Assembly: GCA_054601695.1 (NCBI GenBank)
Contig: BAAHQB010000010.1
Span: 372,001 to 436,000 of the forward strand
Length of the DNA stretch: 64,000 bases
DNA from: Amorphochlora amoebiformis
Lineage: Eukaryota > Cercozoa > Chlorarachniophyceae
Direction of reading: 5' to 3'
In this document: positions 1 to 63,079 of the stretch, piece after piece
Layout of the letters: each line of letters starts with the position of its first letter
How positions within the stretch are numbered: the stretch's first letter is position 1
The notes under the pieces: generated by a model
Told to the model about the DNA's origin: nothing
The model's database searches: none
What the model saw: only the letters and a program-made list of their open reading frames with translations
Position numbers and translations under genes: made by a program

Positions 1-15
1 GATCCCCGCATTCAG

Positions 16-59
16 GAAAGCGCCACTACTTGGAGTGCTGCCCATGCGGTGAAAACCAT
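16..59 (+). CDS. Possible internal exon of a plus-strand gene entering the window
   Basis: A 44-base open stretch lies between an acceptor-like cattcag and a strong donor (gtaagg at 60). Read in frame 1 it gives ESATTWSAAHAVKT followed by two bases of a split codon. A possible terminal continuation begins after the ctgcag near 301-310 and stops at 399-401, but it would overlap the end of the minus-strand gene at 381. The family is not recognised. A convergent plus-strand gene here would fit the alternating gene order of the window. The rest of 60-380 shows no coding signal. Confidence 0.3.
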
Positions 60-380
60 GTAAGGCGCATGCATCACAACGGACATGCAAGTTAAGTAAA
101 ATTTAATCACGTGATCTAGAGATTTTCAAGCTGTACTAATATATAAATATGATGTGCACCTAGTGTATGCACTTAAATTTGTTTTTACTATGATACATTG
201 TACATAATTTAAGTCTACGGTACAGCATAAATGTGTATCATGACTGATTCAATCAATTTGACAAGGTTGACTTAGAATTGTGAGATAACACCACAGCCTG
301 CAGGCTATTAGCTAATATTATGATGGACTCAAGTTGTAATGGCACAGGCATCAATTATTTCTCTAGATCTCAGCTTAGCC

Positions 381-743
381 TCAATCTAGCATCTTCATAA
401 GCTTCTCCACCGACTCCCTGGCCTCCGTCGGGATGAGGCACGAACAACACGAATTCAAAGACTTGATTTTATCGAGCGTCGAGCAGCAACAACAGCAGAG
501 ACACTTCAGGAAACACGGCATCTTCTCCCATATCTCGTCGCAGAGTCCGTCAATGACCTTTTGCTATGGCGAGAACACAACACGTAAGAGTAACATTAGT
601 TACATTACCGGTGATCAGATGCGTGCGATGATGAGCACGTCGATGCCAGAACGTAATATTACCTTGCCTGCGTCGAAGATGCCCATTGCTCTTGGGCAGA
701 GATGTTGCGTAGGCAAGAGTCGTTTCTTCTGAGCGTTACTCAT
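381..743 (-). CDS. Small cysteine-rich protein, 85 aa, two exons
   Basis: Exons 743-663 and 557-381, with a 105-base intron that has a gtaata donor and an acceptor ending caaaag. The start ATG is at 743-741 and the TGA at 383-381. The first exon is basic (MSNAQKKRLLPTQ) and ends near MGIFDAGK. The second contains DEIWEKMPCFLKCLCCCCC followed by a second Cys group (SCCSC) and an amphipathic KLMKMLD end. There is no signal peptide. The run of five cysteines next to hydrophobic and basic residues resembles palmitoylated membrane-attachment clusters, which is inference. The family is not recognised. It is divergent from the carboxypeptidase gene at 995. Both exons are open and in phase, but the short length keeps confidence moderate. 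Confidence 0.58.
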
Positions 744-994
744 TTGACTGTGACAGGCTCCGAGAATGACTGTGGGTCGGTTTCCGACGTGGTGGGATGA
801 TTAAAGGGCGCACACACCCATAGGCTTTACACCTAAATTTAAGGAATCGGAAATATGATTAAAATATCGGTAATATACCCTGGAAAGATATATCACATGT
901 GATATTTCGGATATCTAATGTGCAATATATTCCCCGAGCGGCTCTTGTCTGTCACGAAGGGATGTCACACTTAAGGCTGTACTCTCCCAACAAA
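744..994. promoter_or_regulatory. Short divergent intergenic region, candidate bidirectional promoter
   Basis: These 251 bases separate the divergent start codons of the Cys-rich gene (743, minus) and the carboxypeptidase (995, plus). The sequence is mixed in composition and free of AT microsatellite, unlike the introns, and includes the palindrome-like atatcacatgtgatat around 889-904. Promoter function is inferred from position only. Confidence 0.4.
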
Positions 995-23145
<22,151 letters not shown>

Positions 23146-24322
23146 TTATCCTATATGTACATAGATATTAACCCTCTCTATTGCTCTACAACACACTTCC
23201 GAATCCTTGCGTGCCTTGACCTCTGTATACATGCGCTTTTCCCATCCCTGGGGAACGATGAATAGCCTCCACGTGCCATACCGAATGATAACAATTCCTT
23301 GATACGATGCGGGGGGGTGGCCTAGAGCAGGAGAAGGGAAATCGTGAGATATCTTCAAATGGCTAAAAGTCGGAGACATACCATCCTTGAGAACAGAGGG
23401 CAGACCAATCATTCTACTAACCGACACGTACCCGCTGGTACCTTCGTACTCTAGCTTGATATCTCCCGGTTTTCCCCTGGAGCGAGAGAGTTAGGTTATG
23501 TGAGCCAAAGATAAGAGCTGGGTCTAAACCTGTAGTTCTGAAGGGAGGAGGCAGAGGTAAGGTTGGTGCTGTCTCGGACGAGACCATAGATGTAGGCGTT
23601 GTAGGTGGGTTTTTTGAGAAAGTCGAGATCCATCGTAGCAAATTTGACAGGATTCTATGCACAAATATTTCGTGAACTCCTTGTTACACTTCGAGAATAA
23701 TGCGTTCCTCCTATTTCCCTCCACTAAAGGAAGGCGAACATTTTACCTTGTTAAGCTTGATCTTGGATAGATACTGATCATAATACGTATGATCTCCCGC
23801 TGCGCTCCTCTTCCTCACGCTTACCCGACACACCTGGATACACAAAATAGAGAATTACCTGAGAACTCACAATACAATGAAAATTAGCACCAACTCCCAA
23901 TACTCAAACCTCAGGAATCACGCACGATCGTCCCTTGCTCTTGTCCCTCGTCCGTATCCAAGCCTTCCAATCTCCATGTTGAGGCCAGTCCGTCTTCACC
24001 TCTCGCCAAAAGTCTGCATCAATCATCCACGCGTAGTCTGGGAACACATCTGTGCGGTGCAGGGTGCCGCTGTCTTTGGCGAACTCAGCCTTTTGGGGAT
24101 TTAGGGTTGCGATAGGTGAGAGATTATATATGTGTGTATATTCTATATATACATATATGTATATATAAATATTATATAATATATATATATATACACGTAT
24201 ATATATATTACATAGAGTATATATACATGTATATATATATATATATATAAATATATGATACATATATATCATATTATATATATATATATATATTATACAT
24301 ATATATATATATAATATTTATA

Positions 24323-24356
<34 letters not shown>

Positions 24357-24422
24357 CATATACATACATATACACATATATATATATATATATGAGTATA
24401 TTAGTACATAACACACATATAC

Positions 24423-24484
<62 letters not shown>

Positions 24485-24519
24485 TATCATATATTATATA
24501 TATGTATATATATTATATA

Positions 24520-24575
<56 letters not shown>

Positions 24576-26378
24576 GTACATAGGGAATCTCTAACATTAT
24601 ATGTATAAATATCATATTATATATATATATATATATATGTACATATATACACACACATATATATATATATATATAATTATATACATATGTATGTAAATAT
24701 ATATATTATATATATATATATATATATTATATATGTTATATCTACATATGCAATATATATATATATATATATGTATATTTGTCAAACCTGTCCATTTTCG
24801 TTCCACGCCGATACGCACATAATGCTGGGGTCCTTTTCGAAAAGCTTCGAGGTCGCTGGAGTCGAATAAAAAATATCAGAGATTGATTGATTCTCGGCCA
24901 AATTTCGCTTCCAAATATTCCTTGCAAGCCCTTTTGCCCTAAGATCGTAGTTACCTTGGAAATAATCGAAAAAATCGAATGCGGTGTCTAAATAGTCATC
25001 CAATACAATTGCCTGCGCAACATACGAATGTGTTAGGCTTACGTTACCTGGAACAATCCCTTAACCCCTAACATAACCCCAAACCATCCTCAGCGATTTC
25101 CTTGCCGTTCCTCTCACTCTAGAAATTGGGTGCACCTGTGCATAGCCGTAGGAGTCGAACAAGGTAGACAGGATCCGGTATAAGTGGTTGGAACGACGAG
25201 CAGCACTCAAGACAGAGGCTGTTGCTGGTTTGGTTGAGGAGGCGCTGCTGGAGGCCCCCGGGGTTGTGGCAGTGGTAGTGTTGGAAAATTGGAGGTGATA
25301 GATATTCTGTCGACTCTATTGGAGAAGTGCGTGTCAATTGGTGGCGTTTGCCAGAGATTGATTTTTGGTATTTGGAGGAGAAGTTTACCTTATCCTTCAT
25401 GAGATATGACTGGATCATCTTAGACATCTCGTTTTCCGTTCCATATTGCGAGATAAAAACAGGGAAGCTGTACAGATATACACAGGTGAGCCCGAGGTTT
25501 CTATTAAGGTGCGTGTCCGGTACCCAGTGGCAGGTATTCCCTTGATTAGTGACTCTATAGTCTTTTTTTGCTCCTGTGGGTTGGCTTGAGCTCAATATGG
25601 GATTCAGAATTGCTCATGATGGTTGAAGAAGGGAGGCACCTTCAAGTTTGAATCTGTGATTATCCCAACGGGTATTCCCACAGGCGCGGACTCGCGCGTC
25701 AGGCGGTTCGGAAGCAGGAAAGTCTGATTTTTCATTTGATCTTCTTCAACCTGAGGTTATTTTTCCATTTGATCTTCTTCAACCTGAGGTTATGCGTCAT
25801 AAACATGGGGCAGATAGGTAGGTGGGGTGTTAAAGTTGTGGGTTGGAGTGTTATAGTTCTGGGGGACAACGGCTTGGAACCTCCTGCTCAGCCTTTTTGT
25901 CCTCCTCGCTGTTGTCGGACGACTTGGCCTGGTCGTCCTTGTTATCGTCCTTCTCATCTTCTCTAGTGTCGTTGAATCTGATCTCGAGATCCTTAAGGCT
26001 GTCTCTGAGCTCTTGGATTAGTGCATCTTTCTCTCCCATGGCAGCGTTCAAGTTTTCTTCTGTTCTGAGTTTTCGTTCGTGTATTTGTACTTACCGCCGC
26101 CGAGTAACAACAGGAGAATCATATATTATGAATTTATACCTTTGATAGTAGTTTATTTTCTTCAGCATCTCTGCCTCGGACTCGAATCGAGCCCGATATG
26201 CTTTGAGTTCCGTCTGCAAATCCTGTGCAGCGCTTTCGCTCAGCCCTTTGCTATTCTTGGGACACGCCCGCGGAATGTATATGTGAAGGGCTGTCATTAG
26301 TACCAGACAACTTACGAGCTGTGTGATCAAGCATCTTGTGTTCCCCACAATCGAGGATGCCCGGGTCATCTTGTCCAA
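23146..26378 (-). CDS. GnT-I/POMGnT1-like glycosyltransferase (GT13) with altered active-site acids
   Basis: Thirteen phase-consistent exons encode 540 aa: 26378-26140, 26064-25881, 25750-25640, 25573-25524, 25467-25389, 25306-25136, 25012-24955, 24855-24788, 24089-23910, 23833-23747, 23654-23530, 23476-23382, 23321-23146. Residues 17-35 form a type II signal anchor, followed by a helical, highly acidic stem. GT13 motifs follow in order: FPVFISQ; the nucleotide-sugar segment [19 protein letters not shown] (279-297); [39 protein letters not shown]; and a C-terminal domain with [10 protein letters not shown]. GnT-I transfers GlcNAc from UDP-GlcNAc to mannose in the Golgi. The canonical EDD metal motif is here D283-D284-Y285, so the Mn-binding third acid is Tyr. 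The canonical WDDW is W361-K-A-W364, losing both Asp. Activity is therefore doubtful or altered. It is divergent from Rpt1, 131 bp away, and convergent with the carboxypeptidase. Confidence 0.9.
25728..25793. repeat. 33-base tandem duplication spanning a splice acceptor
   Basis: Two copies, 25728-25760 and 25761-25793, differ by one base. Each carries, on the minus strand, the acceptor cctcag followed by the first bases of exon 3 of the GT13 gene. The outer copy leads to an in-frame TAA when used in phase 0, so only the inner acceptor (exon starting at 25750) keeps the frame open. Confidence 0.9.
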
Positions 26379-26509
26379 CCCGTGGCCATACCCGACTTAT
26401 TATAGAATAGTCGATCTGTCACATCATGTGTCACAGACCGTGATATTTTTCAGGTTTTTAATTAATCGGCCCAGTCAGAGTCCAGCTCTCGCCACCTTGC
26501 CGCAACCAG
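26379..26509. promoter_or_regulatory. 131-bp divergent spacer, candidate bidirectional promoter
   Basis: This spacer lies between the ATG of the GT13 gene (26378, minus) and the ATG of Rpt1 (26510, plus). It is compact, of mixed composition and free of microsatellite. No TATA-like element is obvious. Both 5' untranslated regions must fit here unless they are spliced or overlap. Confidence 0.45.
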
Positions 26510-27395
26510 ATGAGCGAAAAGGGAGCCTGTCAGACCACGAATAAGGGTTCTTACGACCCCGATGAGGAGAAGAACGCCAAGAAACTACAGCCTCTTGATG
26601 AAGATGATATCGCTTTACTAAAAACCTATGTAAGTCCGAAGGCTTCTGGTGGAAGGTGATCTGAATTTCACACCATTTCCGCAGGGCTTGGGGCCGTACG
26701 CCAATAGAATCAAGGCTATTGAGGCCGACTTAAAAAAAATTGCAAAAAATATCAACGTTCTCAAAGGTATACTATCTTAGGGTGAGATTGAGTGGTCCAG
26801 AGATAACTGACTCTTACAATAACAAGGCATCAAGGAATCCGACACGGGTTTGGCGAACCCCAGCCAGTGGGATCTCGTCTCTGACAAGCAGATGATGCAA
26901 TCTGAACAACCATTGCAAGTGGCTCGGTGCACGAAAATTATCAATCCGAACACGGAGGATGCTAAGTACATGATCAACCTGCGTCAGGTGGGCAATTTCG
27001 TCCATGAAGAATAGTTTCGCCAGAATATCTGATACTAGACCTTGTAGATCGCCAAGTACGTTGTAGGCCTCAGTGATCGTGCTTCTCCAACGGACTTCGA
27101 GGAGGGCATGCGCGTTGGGTACTTGCGTGTCTGCTTGAGATCAATCATATTCTGAGTGTTATTCGCTTGCAGGGTCGACCGTACGAAATACCAGATCCAT
27201 ATCCCTCTTCCGCCCAAGATTGACCCCTCTGTCACCATGATGACTGTTGAAGAAAAGCCGGACGTGACTTACCAGGACGTAGGCGGGTCTAAAGAGCAAA
27301 TCCAAAAGATTCGTGAAGTTGTTGAGCTTCCGCTCCTTAACGTGACATACAAAACAAAACCTGTTAATTATATGTGTGTATACAAAAAATATATA

Positions 27396-27453
<58 letters not shown>

Positions 27454-27474
27454 TATATATAAAAAAAACATTAC

Positions 27475-27527
<53 letters not shown>

Positions 27528-27557
27528 AATATATATAAATAAAAAATATATATATTG

Positions 27558-27635
<78 letters not shown>

Positions 27636-27754
27636 GATGTGCATGTATAGATATAATTTAATTGTATGTATGTATGTAAATATATGTATGTACATATAAC
27701 ATGTATATTAGTAAATATTTGTGTAAATACATTTATTTTTCCTCAAATTACACG

Positions 27755-27803
<49 letters not shown>

Positions 27804-27834
27804 ATATGAATAATTTGATTGCATATTTAGTATA

Positions 27835-27865
<31 letters not shown>

Positions 27866-28929
27866 CATTGGTTTGAACTTGAAAAAACCGTTAAAAACTT
27901 GGACGATATTGGTCAGTACAATGATGCCCAACACATAACATGTAGACTTGTTTTCTGTGTGCTATCAGCCGGAGAGGTTTGTTAGCCTGGGAATTGACCC
28001 TCCCAAGGGAGTGCTTCTGTATGGCCCACCTGGGACGGGGAAGACGCTATTAGCGAGAGCAGTTGCCAACTCCACCGAAGCTTGCTTCATTAGGGTTATT
28101 GGGAGTGAGCTCGTTCAAAAGTAAGTGTGATTCTATGCTTGACTGTTCGTCCAACATTGAAATTTATTGTCACTATTTACAGGTATGTAGGAGAGGGAGC
28201 GCGAATGGTTCGTGAGTTATTCCAGATGGCTCGAACCAAAAAGGCTTGCATCGTCTTCTTCGACGAAGTTGACGCTATTGGAGGTGGAACTTTGCTTCCT
28301 GGCTGAACCATATTCACACATGTATTTGTACACCCACGTAAATGGCGCATTCACCCTAACTGGTTATCTGATGAAATTTCACATGTGAAGGCGCACGTTT
28401 TGACGATGGATCCGGTGGTGACAATGAAGTACAGCGTACGATGCTTCAAATCGTTACCGAGCTCGACGGTTTCGATGCTCGAGGAAATATTAAGGTTCTC
28501 ATGGCAACCAACAGGCCGGATACGCTTGATCCTGCTCTCATGCGTCCTGGACGTCTTGATCGTAAGATTGAATTCGCACCCCCCGATCTAGAGGTATAAT
28601 ATACTTAGGGTTTGGTTAAGGAAGGGTAATGATAATAAGGGTTTGATATCACGTTCATCTAATTCTTATTTCAGGGCCGCACGAAGATCTTTACCATCCA
28701 CACTCGCAGCCTGAACGTCGAAAAGGGAATTAGATTCGAGCTTCTCGCACGTCTCTGCCCCAACGCGACCGGAGCAGAGATTCGCAGCGTTTGTACAGAG
28801 GCCGGAATGTTTGCAATACGAGCACGGCGGAAAGCGATAACTGAGAAAGATATGCTCGACGCCGTTCAGAAAGTGATTAAGGGCTATGCAAAGTTCTCTT
28901 CCACTCCGAAGTACATGGTGTACAACTAA
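26510..28929 (+). CDS. RPT1: 26S proteasome regulatory subunit Rpt1 (PSMC2-type AAA ATPase)
   Basis: Nine exons (26510-26629, 26685-26766, 26827-26987, 27048-27118, 27173-27341, 27969-28120, 28183-28283, 28391-28593, 28675-28929) encode 437 aa, close to the roughly 433 aa of animal Rpt1. The N-terminal part has [13 protein letters not shown] and a coiled coil, then the OB-type region. The Walker A motif GPPGTGKT is at 220-227, [13 protein letters not shown] follows it, Walker B is [16 protein letters not shown], and the second region of homology contains [20 protein letters not shown]. The C-terminal KYMVYN matches the Rpt1 end. It is one of six ATPases of the 19S base that unfold and translocate ubiquitinated substrates. 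One small oddity: the usual LLHPERF reads LLNPERF, split by intron 5. Intron 5 (27342-27968) is the only long one and is AT repeat. The gene structure is compact and canonical. Confidence 0.98.
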
Positions 28930-29425
28930 CCGAGTGTTTCGATTCAAATTCGGCGATCGACATCACGATGAGGCTCAGCATGTGCAATTTAGACATCACA
29001 ACAAATTCGGCAATTCACTCGATCCTCGTACTCGCGAAATAATCGATCTAGCCGATCGGCAGATCCGCATAAAGACTCTGTAACCTTTTCTGGACTAGTA
29101 CCAGTACCAGAGTACTAATTGGTTCTATCTGGACTATTATTAGATAATGATATGATAACAAGAATTACATAGATATCGTCTAGATCGTACTAGTAAATTC
29201 TAGAATTATCAATAATCGCCAATTTACAAGAGTATAACTGTAACAATTTTCTAGCTAGTAGTAGAGAGGTAGTAATACTAGAATATCTAGAATATACAAT
29301 TATTGTCTAGATTAATATTGTACTATGATCAGACAAGTCTGGAAGTACGTAGTCCTAGCAATAGTTAATTGATTCAACTTTTACCGAATAGCTAAAGTGT
29401 TCCACTAGCGAGTTCAGAAAAACAA
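28930..29425. other. Convergent spacer with dense CTAG motifs
   Basis: This 496-base gap lies between the Rpt1 stop and the end of the minus-strand TULIP-like gene. About eleven CTAG tetramers occur between 29090 and 29410, including actagtaaattctag and tctagctagtag. No coding frame or simple repeat is seen. It resembles the CTAG-rich segments after the carboxypeptidase and after the cyclophilin gene. Confidence 0.55.
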
Positions 29426-44934
<15,509 letters not shown>

Positions 44935-45196
44935 TTTTCTCCCTCAGATTCTACACAAAAACTTGGCAGCCGTCTAGATATCGTGATGATGCTCCCTTTT
45001 GTGTTTTCGAATCACAGGAAGTACACCGTACTCGGCCCCAGGGCCAGCAGCGAAGGGCCTTGCCGCGGTGAAAGAAGGTGATCGGAGCACGAGAGGATCT
45101 TAAAGGCGTAATTAAGGCGTTTCAATAAAACCAATTGAACTTATTGAAGAGCAATATTTGGATTCCGAGGCACGTGTTCTTTGGGTCCCGAGCCCG
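44935..45196. promoter_or_regulatory. 262-bp divergent spacer, candidate bidirectional promoter
   Basis: This spacer lies between the ATG of the minus-strand TULIP-like gene (44934) and the ATG of the CS-cyclophilin gene (45197). An in-frame TGA precedes the 44934 ATG, which supports that start. The sequence is microsatellite-free and of mixed composition. Confidence 0.4.
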
Positions 45197-60127
<14,931 letters not shown>

Positions 60128-60817
60128 TACTACATACATCTTGGTCTGCATTGAATATATGCACTAGTATTGAGGGCTGATATAAAAATATATAGCTAGA
60201 TTAGGGATTCGGTGCGGCAGCTTCTAGTCACATTGAATATACTATCGGATCAAGTAACCATAGTCCTATAGCTCAGGAAGCTTAGCTGTGTATTTTACCA
60301 GGTTAAGGTGGATCCGGAGCGCCACTTTAGGTAACAACCACGTGTAGATGGATAGTTCTAGTACATCACAATAGTTTTTTGCATAGAACTTCGGAAAGAT
60401 CAACATAACTAGGTAACCAGTTTCAGATTTTGACCGCAAAGGTTATCATGAATTTTCACGTGTTCTTTCGGACTACTGCACTAGATAATATTGCTACGAT
60501 GGCACCCTAACATAGCTTTAGCCCGCCTAAGCAAGTACTAACGCCTTTTGCTAAGGTGCACCTTAACCCTATACAGCTGAAGTGGTAGCCCATTTAACCC
60601 TAATGTGTACACACATACACATATACACATATACATATATAGACACACGTTGGAATAAAGGTTGAGTACCGTACTAATGAGTGCCAAGCATGCTATCGCA
60701 TGTACGACATACTCGTTCACGTGTACGATTATATATATGTTACTACGTGAATGATATCGGTATGTATATATATAACATATGTGCTAGCGAATAACTATGA
60801 TGTAGACAGAGCACAAG

Positions 60818-60928
60818 GCACTACTCATTACTCCCAAGACCAAGTTTGGAAATATCGAGCTCCCCGATGGAGGCAGCGGCCGACTGATCACCGAAGGCTG
60901 CCGAATGGGACTGGGCATCGATCCATGA
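60818..60928 (+). other. Orphan coding-like stretch, 36 codons
   Basis: After an acceptor-like cacaag the frame reads through KTKFGNIELPDGG and SGRLITEG to a TGA at 60926-60928. The composition and hydrophobic periodicity look coding, but no upstream exon or ATG was found. It may be a terminal exon of an unfound gene or a remnant. The family is not recognised. Confidence 0.3.
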
Positions 60929-61327
60929 AACTGACAAGACCTGAAAGCGTGTAAAACACCCATGGGAACGGACCAGTATAAGACCAAGTATTAATACACA
61001 CGTCGGGCATAAGTCATAGTTGCTTAATAGTCTTAGGATAGATTAGGCTAGATAATAATTCGGCATAGGATATCCCAGCTGGACGTGAGTACAGGTACAA
61101 CCGCTGATAGATTCCAAGAGGACGACATGTAAGCCGCAATATTCATGTCGACATGACAAGATTTCAAGGTGATCAACGGTGAACCTCTGTCAACACGCTG
61201 CACAGACTACGACTCAGTTATTCTACTGATTGTTATTTCTACGATATATATACATATATATATATATATATAAGGTATATAAAGTAAATATACATATATA
61301 TGTGTATTATATTACATAAATATACAT

Positions 61328-61362
<35 letters not shown>

Positions 61363-61532
61363 AATAATAATACAGCGTCTAAGGTTACAACTTACAACCC
61401 TATAGCTAAGGTGAGGCCCCACCTCAAGCGCCCACCTTATCATCATATAAGTTATAAGGCTGGATCATGGGATTATGTCATGATCCACACTATGACAATG
61501 AATTATGAAATATCAATTCACTACTTACACAT

Positions 61533-61563
<31 letters not shown>

Positions 61564-61822
61564 ATATTATATATATATACATATTATATATCTATGTACG
61601 TATATATAATATGTATATACTAGTATAAATATATTCTATATATATATATATATATATATGTACATGTTTACATGTACACATATACGTATGTGTTGCGACT
61701 CAACTTGCGAGATACCTAGTATGTGGAGTAATGAAATTGTGACTTTGGCGAGGCTCACTGTTCGGAAAAGCTAAAGAGCTTTAAGCTACGCATCTATGAC
61801 TACGTAGAACTACGTCATATCT

Positions 61823-62000
61823 GTGGCAAGTGTGGCCAGTTCGGCTAGTGTGGCTCCAGCTATGAAGGTAATTACTCCGAAAACCCACGACACACCGGAC
61901 TACGAGGACCGGGTGACTCAAGGCTGAGGGGAAGCGTTGGGCGCAGTCGAATGAATGAGCCTCTCGCAACTTGCCACACTTGCCACGCCACACTTGCCAC
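61823..62000. repeat. Inverted repeat with 14-bp arms, one arm tandemly doubled
   Basis: GTGGCAAGTGTGGC at 61823-61836 is matched by its reverse complement GCCACACTTGCCAC at 61973-61986 and again immediately at 61987-62000. The roughly 136-base interior shows no clear gene. This could be a small non-autonomous element or a structured RNA locus. Confidence 0.6.
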
Positions 62001-62226
62001 ACTGTCGGCGTCGTATCTCACAGCGTCGTCCTCGCGTTGCATATTTATAGTTATTAGCCACACTCCGACGCTGATTTGGCGGCTGCCCATAACGCATACA
62101 TGTCACAAGTAACTACATATGCAAATTTTTCTATCAATATTCATCCACAACAAATCTACCCAAAATGTCAAGCATCCAAATCATAAGTCGAATCCATTTC
62201 CCCGCCACAAAATGATTCGCATACCT

Positions 62227-62280
62227 CGAATCGAATCCCACTCCTGCCGGTGGGATTTAGCCCACTTGGCCACCTTATCC
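62227..62280 (-). other. tRNA-like fragment with A-box and B-box-like words
   Basis: On the minus strand TGGCCAAGTGG (62272-62262) fits an RNA polymerase III A box, and GGATTCGATTCG about 25 bases further resembles a B box. The hairpin ATCCCAC/GTGGGAT lies between them. The spacing is roughly 10 bases too short for an intact tRNA, so this is at most a tRNA-derived relic or SINE piece. Confidence 0.25.
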
Positions 62281-62475
62281 TTAACGGTAGCATGATGGAA
62301 AAGGAATACTTTGATGTTTAAGTACATACTAATGCATAAGCCTCCTATCCCTCTGGCGACACAACTCTCGACCTTATGACCTCCAGAAGGTAAAAAAGCT
62401 TACCCCCCCCTTCAAAAGGAATACATTCTATTTCACACAAATTTTTACTCCTTAAATCTGCTTTTTTTTCTTTAG

Positions 62476-62788
62476 GAATATTTATTATTCGCACATCAAC
62501 CGTCTCAGGCGACACCTACCGGAGCGGCCCAAGTGAAGCTTGCATTGCCGACTTTTTCTGCCAGGATGAACCTCAAGCATCCGGTAGTAACGGAAGTTAT
62601 TAAGGGATTTCATTAGGATATCAGTTTTAGATATTGGAATATGTGAAAAAAGATATAATTTTATAAATTGTAGTATTTATTAATTCGGCTTGGCAAGCTG
62701 CAAATTGTTGGGACTACAGCGGGACAATCGAATCACGCTGCGGGGGCTTCATGGCCGAACCGCGGCCCGATGACTATTTCAAACCAAG
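62476..62788 (+). CDS. Partial unidentified gene, at least two exons, continues beyond the window
   Basis: Exon 62476-62583 (36 codons, acceptor tttctttag, donor gtagta) reads through HQPSQATPTGAAQVKLALP and ends RMNLKHP. It is followed in phase by an exon ending at 62788 with a strong gtaaga donor. That second exon starts at 62698, or at 62674 if the upstream acceptor attgtag is used, and contains LQIVGTTAGQSNHAAGASWP. No start codon or stop is identified, and the next exon should begin in phase 1. I do not recognise the family. The sequence right of 63050 is AT repeat with TG patches and may be its next intron. Confidence 0.55.
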
Positions 62789-63079
62789 GTAAGATAATCT
62801 CATGGATTCCTGTCTCTCACGAAGTAGATGGGGTTTGGAAGAAGGATTTTCTCTTTTCTATTCGTTTAAATATGTGTTTCATGGGAGGCCGAGGAAGTAT
62901 TCCGGTCAATCCGATCATATTTTCTTCTGGGCTGGGTCGGGTTTCTTCGGTTGGTAAGGGTTTGGGGATGTGATGGGTAGAATAGTGGCCTATACTGTCC
63001 CAGTGTGTATGCGTTAGACCTGTGTTATACAAACATACCACACGCACACATGCATACATGCACACACACACACTGTATG

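Larger units (their letters stand above)
60128..62475. other. Intergenic region, CTAG-rich start, inverted repeats, no firm gene
   Basis: After the cyclophilin stop the first 400 bases are again CTAG-rich (tagctagtac, gcactagtatt, atagctagatt). AT repeat occupies about 61240-61370 and 61530-61690. The hairpin ggatcatg/catgatcc is at about 61460-61485. The remaining sequence is unique. Open frames here are short and none forms a splice-consistent gene. Confidence 0.5.

Noticed and set aside
433-732. 99-codon plus-strand frame with Gln run
   Set aside because: It lies opposite the minus-strand Cys-rich gene, whose two exons have splice sites and a better residue pattern.
61781-62106. Overlapping minus-strand frames rich in Cys, His and Arg
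   Set aside because: They arise from the GCCACACTTGCCAC repeats in three frames at once and have no splice-consistent partners.
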